From positions 124,001 to 188,000 of the forward strand of contig JBBCIY010000002.1 in the NCBI GenBank assembly GCA_037189645.1: 64,000 bases of DNA. Direction: 5' to 3'. How positions within the stretch are numbered: the stretch's first letter is position 1; each line of letters opens with the position of its first letter. The notes below the pieces were generated by a model. That model was given only the letters and a program-made list of their open reading frames with translations. It had not been told where the DNA came from and did not search any database. Shown piece after piece: positions 60,998-64,000 of the stretch. The position numbers and the translations under genes are program-made. Origin of the DNA: Taishania sp037189645 (lineage in GTDB: Bacteria; Bacteroidota; Bacteroidia; Flavobacteriales_D; Crocinitomicaceae).

Positions 60998-61457
60998 CTT
61001 TTACGAAATAAACAAAACTTACCGTAATGGTATTGTTCAGGAATACACCAATGATCATCAGGGGAAAGGTCAGCCTGCGCTTTCCGAAAAACTTCGCGGT
61101 AATGATCGATCCGATCGGGATGGAGAGAAAGAACGGAGCCCAGAATGCAAAAGGAACGATCCCGATCTTGTTTTTCAGGCGAATGATCGTCTTGTTACGT
61201 TTCGTAAATACTTTTTTAGGTGCCGGAACGATTCCCGCATCAAGAGCTTCCCTGTACTTCTTTACCTTCTTTTCATGGCTTCTTTTCAGGAAAAATTCTG
61301 CCGCAAAGTAGAAAATTACCATTGATAGGATCGCTCCTGCCGCATTCGCTATATATGTTTCAATATACGATAAATTCAATGCCGGCCCCAATGCCGGGCT
61401 GAACATAAACTTCACCATTGCCGTAAAAAATACGCTACTCAACGCTACCCACTGCAT
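60975..61457 (-). CDS. small integral membrane protein, unrecognised
   Basis: A 160-residue protein with about four hydrophobic segments: VALSSVFFTAMVKFMFSPAL, NAAGAILSMVIFYFAAEFFL, IGIVPFAFWAPFFLSIPIGS and FPLMIIGVFLNNTITVSFVY. A strongly basic loop (KKVKKYREALDAG... TKRNKTIIRLKNK) lies between the second and third and should face the cytoplasm. I do not recognise the family. It overlaps yjjG by 23 bp and follows upp by 21 bp, so the three form one unit. The loop and the overlap support a real gene. Confidence 0.72.
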   Translation of the reverse strand: MQWVALSSVFFTAMVKFMFSPALGPALNLSYIETYIANAAGAILSMVIFYFAAEFFLKRSHEKKVKKYREALDAGIVPAPKKVFTKRNKTIIRLKNKIGIVPFAFWAPFFLSIPIGSIITAKFFGKRRLTFPLMIIGVFLNNTITVSFVYFVKDGTSSVL

Positions 61458-61478
61458 AATTCTGATTCCTTAATCTTC

Positions 61479-62126
61479 TTATAATTTTGTTCCGTAAGCT
61501 AAATCCCCCGCATCTCCCATCCCTGGAACGATATAAGACTGGGCCGTTAATTCGGCATCTATTGCGCCTACCCAGATTTCGGTAGTGTCCGGAAGGTGTG
61601 CCTTCACGAAGCTGATGGCGTCAGGGTGCGCTATTGCCGACAGGATGTGTATTTTTGATGGCTTTCCCTGCCGGATCAAAGCCTTGTAAACCGTCACCAT
61701 TGAGCTCCCGGTCGCGAGCATCGGGTCGGTGATGATCAGTGTTTTTCCTTCAATGTTCGGAGCAGCAATGTATTCTACATAGATTTCAAACTCTTCGGCT
61801 GTAGAATGTTTCCGGTAGGCGGAAACAAATGCGCTTTCGGCCCGGTCGAAATAATTCAGAAGCCCGTTATGCATCCCCAGTCCGGCCCGCAGAATCGTGG
61901 CAAGTACAGGCTGCTCTTTCAGCCGGAATGTATTTGCCTCACCCAGGGGAGTTGTTACCGTATGTGCTTCAAACATCAACTTTTTGGAAACTTCGTAAGC
62001 CATGATTTCGGCCACCCGTTCTAAATTTTTACGAAATCGCAATGGATCTTTTTGAATGTTGATATCCCGCATCTCTGCCAGGAAGACATTGAAGATAGAA
62101 TTGGTGTTTGAAAAATTGTGAATCAT
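61479..62126 (-). CDS. upp: uracil phosphoribosyltransferase
   Basis: The ATG at 62126 gives 215 residues; an in-frame ATG at 62165 adds 13 residues upstream of the conserved region. The PRPP loop LIITDPMLATGSSMVTVYKA, the start of the nucleotide region (VLATILRAGLGMHNGLLNYF) and the uracil-recognition tail (YIVPGMGDAGDLAYGTKL) are intact. The enzyme makes UMP from uracil and PRPP. The nucleotidase YjjG downstream in the same unit suggests a small pyrimidine salvage/cleaning module. Confidence 0.95.
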   Translation of the reverse strand: MIHNFSNTNSIFNVFLAEMRDINIQKDPLRFRKNLERVAEIMAYEVSKKLMFEAHTVTTPLGEANTFRLKEQPVLATILRAGLGMHNGLLNYFDRAESAFVSAYRKHSTAEEFEIYVEYIAAPNIEGKTLIITDPMLATGSSMVTVYKALIRQGKPSKIHILSAIAHPDAISFVKAHLPDTTEIWVGAIDAELTAQSYIVPGMGDAGDLAYGTKL

Positions 62127-62232
62127 TACTGCTGTTTCCTTTGCGCTAAGATACAACAAAATCAATCAAAGAAAACTGAATTTGTGCATTTAGATAAACG
62201 CTTTAGATTTTTTTAACGGGAAGCGGTAGAAA

Positions 62233-62970
62233 TCAGGTAGTTTCCGACCATATTTTCCAGGCCATCAGCGCCTGCTGTTTCAGCATGGTCTCTCCATTGA
62301 GCACCTGTGCCCCGGCAGTTTCGCTTTTTTTAAGCAGGCTGGTCTTTAACGGGTTGTAGATCAGGTCAACCACTAAGTGTTCCGGTGTCAGGAATTCAAA
62401 AGGAAGATCGATGCATGCTTCCACATCCGGGTACATTCCTACGGGTGTGCAGTTCACGATCAGTTTGCAGGCATTCAGCATGTGCTCATTGATCTCAGAA
62501 TAGCTGAACTGGTTTTCTCCGTTCGGGTTCCTGGAAATAAAAATACAGTCGATTCCGATCTGCTTCAGGACGTAAACCACGGCTTTTGACGCTCCTCCTG
62601 TTCCCAGGATCATTGCCCGCTCGTGCTTATTGGTCAAAAATGGTTTGATGGATTGATGAAACCCGTAAGCGTCTGTATTGTGGCCGATCGTCTTACCATC
62701 TCTGAACTGGATGCAATTGACCGCTCCTATTACCGCTGCTTCGGGTGAAAGCTCATCCAGGAATTCCATAACAGTTTCTTTGTACGGAATGGTGACATTC
62801 AGCCCGGATAATGGCGTTCGGAGCAATTTCCCGATTTCGTCTTTGCTTTGCAGCTCAAAATTTTCGTACGAAGCGTCAATCCCGTTTTGCTGAAAAAAAT
62901 CGCTGAAGAACGATTGAGAGAACGAATGTTTCAGCGTTTTTCCGATTAACCCGAATGATTTGTGTCCCAT
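62233..62970 (-). CDS. aroE: shikimate dehydrogenase
   Basis: The ATG at 62970 gives 245 residues, close to family length; an upstream ATG at 63018 would lie inside dedA. Shikimate-site residues are seen in KHSFSQSFF and in NVTIPYKE (K64), with D100 in GHNTDAYGF. The NADP loop is AMILGTGGASKAVVYVL. AroE reduces 3-dehydroshikimate. It is a little shorter than the 270-residue norm, and typical of Bacteroidota. It lies 10 bp after dedA in one unit. Confidence 0.94.
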   Translation of the reverse strand: MGHKSFGLIGKTLKHSFSQSFFSDFFQQNGIDASYENFELQSKDEIGKLLRTPLSGLNVTIPYKETVMEFLDELSPEAAVIGAVNCIQFRDGKTIGHNTDAYGFHQSIKPFLTNKHERAMILGTGGASKAVVYVLKQIGIDCIFISRNPNGENQFSYSEINEHMLNACKLIVNCTPVGMYPDVEACIDLPFEFLTPEHLVVDLIYNPLKTSLLKKSETAGAQVLNGETMLKQQALMAWKIWSETT

Positions 62971-62980
62971 CGGTCCCCTG

Positions 62981-63652
62981 TCATTTGCTTTTAGAGGACT
63001 TTCCCCTGATGAATTCAATAATGATCGGGATAACGGAGATGAGAATAATTCCGAAGATCACCGTTTCGAAATTGTTCTGAACGATTTCCAGTCCACCGAA
63101 GAAATACCCCAGCAGTGTTAAACCTACCACCCAGGAAAAACCGCCGATGACGTTGAAACGAAAGAACTTTCCATAGCTCATTTCACCGATTCCGGCGACA
63201 AACGGAGCGAATGTTCTTACGATCGGTACGAAGCGAGCGATAATAATTGTCTTCGGGCCGTGTTTTTCGTAAAATACATGTGTTTTATCGATGTACTCCT
63301 GCTTCACAAGCTGCCTGCCGCGGATCTTCCATTGCAGCATTTTCAGACCGACCTTTTTACCGAGGTAATAATTGAGTGCGTCACCTGCAATAGCAGCGAC
63401 TAATAGCAGAGCAAGTACCAGCCAGAGGTTCAGCTCCGCAGTCTGTCCGTCTTTAGTGATCCCTGCACAGAATGTCCCCGCTGCGAAAAGCAGTGAATCA
63501 CCTGGCAGAAAGGGCATGACGACAAGGCCGGTTTCCACGAAAATAATTAAAAACAAAATGGCGTAGATCCAGACTCCGTAATTCAGGATCATTTCAAAAA
63601 GATGATCGTCCAGGTGCAGGAAAAAGTCTAAAAAAGAATGTATGAAATCCAT
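62981..63652 (-). CDS. DedA-family (SNARE-associated/VTT) membrane protein
   Basis: A 223-residue inner-membrane protein. The family blocks are clear: FVETGLVVMPFLPGDSLLFAAG near residue 40, AIAGDALNYYLGKKVGLKML near 88, and YEKHGPKTIIIARFVPIVRTFAPFVAGIG near 128. DedA proteins keep proton-motive force and membrane lipid balance, with lipid flipping the favoured model. It stands between a rhodanese gene and aroE, all close together. Confidence 0.92.
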   Translation of the reverse strand: MDFIHSFLDFFLHLDDHLFEMILNYGVWIYAILFLIIFVETGLVVMPFLPGDSLLFAAGTFCAGITKDGQTAELNLWLVLALLLVAAIAGDALNYYLGKKVGLKMLQWKIRGRQLVKQEYIDKTHVFYEKHGPKTIIIARFVPIVRTFAPFVAGIGEMSYGKFFRFNVIGGFSWVVGLTLLGYFFGGLEIVQNNFETVIFGIILISVIPIIIEFIRGKSSKSK

Positions 63653-63670
63653 TTGGATGAAGTTAAAAGA

Positions 63671-63979
63671 TTAGTCTATGATTAATGAGTTGTCAACCTG
63701 CTCCTTCCATGCAGTAATTCCGCCTTCCATCACGTATACATTGGATAATCCGTAATCTACCGACAACAGGTTTCCCAGGGCAGAAGCACGGTTTCCCGAT
63801 TTGCACATCAGAACAAGCGGTTTATCCTTCGGAAGCTCATCCAGGTGCCGGCAAACTTCGGACATCGGGATATTGACCGTCTTGATATTGGAAAAGCTAT
63901 ACTCATAAGGTTCTCGAATGTCAATTATGAAATAAGAATCCAGGTTTTTACTTACTTCAATAGCTGAAATGATTTTCAT
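63671..63979 (-). CDS. rhodanese-domain protein
   Basis: A single 102-residue rhodanese domain. The CDC25-like signature FIIDIREPYEYSFSNI precedes the active loop LVLMCKSGNRASALGNLL, with catalytic C59 and R64; the loop has the six-residue form CKSGNR expected of sulfurtransferases. These proteins pass sulfane sulfur, acceptor unknown. It is the first gene of the minus-strand unit that continues with dedA and aroE, starting 21 bp from the window end. Confidence 0.9.
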   Translation of the reverse strand: MKIISAIEVSKNLDSYFIIDIREPYEYSFSNIKTVNIPMSEVCRHLDELPKDKPLVLMCKSGNRASALGNLLSVDYGLSNVYVMEGGITAWKEQVDNSLIID

Positions 63980-64000
63980 CGATACAGATTTTTTGTAAAA

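Noticed and set aside
1..64000. CRISPR array, insertion sequence, prophage or integrase
   Set aside because: No regularly spaced repeats, transposase-like frames or terminal inverted repeats were seen.

Overview
The window looks like a chromosomal segment of a Bacteroidota bacterium, most likely Flavobacteriales and perhaps near Fluviicola/Crocinitomicaceae (the rank below order is inference). The pointers are repeated TAnnTTTG -7 promoter boxes, CarboxypepD_reg-type TonB-dependent receptors, a PorV-like outer-membrane protein with a very large secreted partner, LytS/LytTR signalling, a GGGPS-type prenyl transferase, and an alternative complex III (Act) operon fused to an aa3-type oxidase. 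No insertion sequence, prophage, rRNA or CRISPR array is visible, and the gene order looks native.

Positions 1-20 kb hold many short transcription units. They encode a frameshifted gene at the left edge, a four-helix-bundle protein, tRNA-Leu(CAG), an ElaA acetyltransferase, a SAM methyltransferase, a DUF5694 protein, a LytS/LytTR two-component pair with a 21-bp-period direct repeat in front, a WYL regulator followed by YdeI-like and GyrI-like genes, an LCIB-type carbonic anhydrase homologue paired with a metallo-beta-lactamase-fold enzyme, hydrolases, a flavin-type oxidase-fold protein, a SemiSWEET, an AraC regulator, an S41 peptidase, a membrane LytTR protein, two DinB-superfamily proteins, an alpha/beta hydrolase, and an LpxD-SpoIIE phosphatase pair.

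Positions 19.6-31.3 kb are the outer-membrane region. It has a barrel-less TonB-receptor plug protein, a PPTase-GGGPS pair on the minus strand, and a three-gene operon: a 1252-residue TonB-dependent receptor, a 1419-residue secreted protein with an atypical T9SS-like C-terminal domain, and a PorV-family protein. The operon closes with a strong terminator. It is the best candidate in the window for a coherent, poorly described system.

Positions 31-43.6 kb carry housekeeping genes (greA, HIT, LemA, M48 protease, acyltransferase, TPR protein, ribH, glmM), a second TonB receptor, a small cysteine-containing secreted peptide, an esterase, a flavoprotein and a SPOR protein.

Positions 44-56.1 kb are the respiratory operon actABCDEF-coxBA, reading quinol -> alternative complex III -> cytochrome c -> aa3 oxidase. 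It starts at a TAATTTTG promoter and ends at a terminator; no subunit III gene lies in it.

Positions 56.1-64 kb contain a DUF4442 thioesterase-like gene, ruvB, a transglutaminase-like gene inserted before queG, and apaG. On the minus strand are a duplicated-cysteine-motif secreted protein, yjjG with an overlapping membrane protein gene, upp, aroE, dedA and a rhodanese gene.
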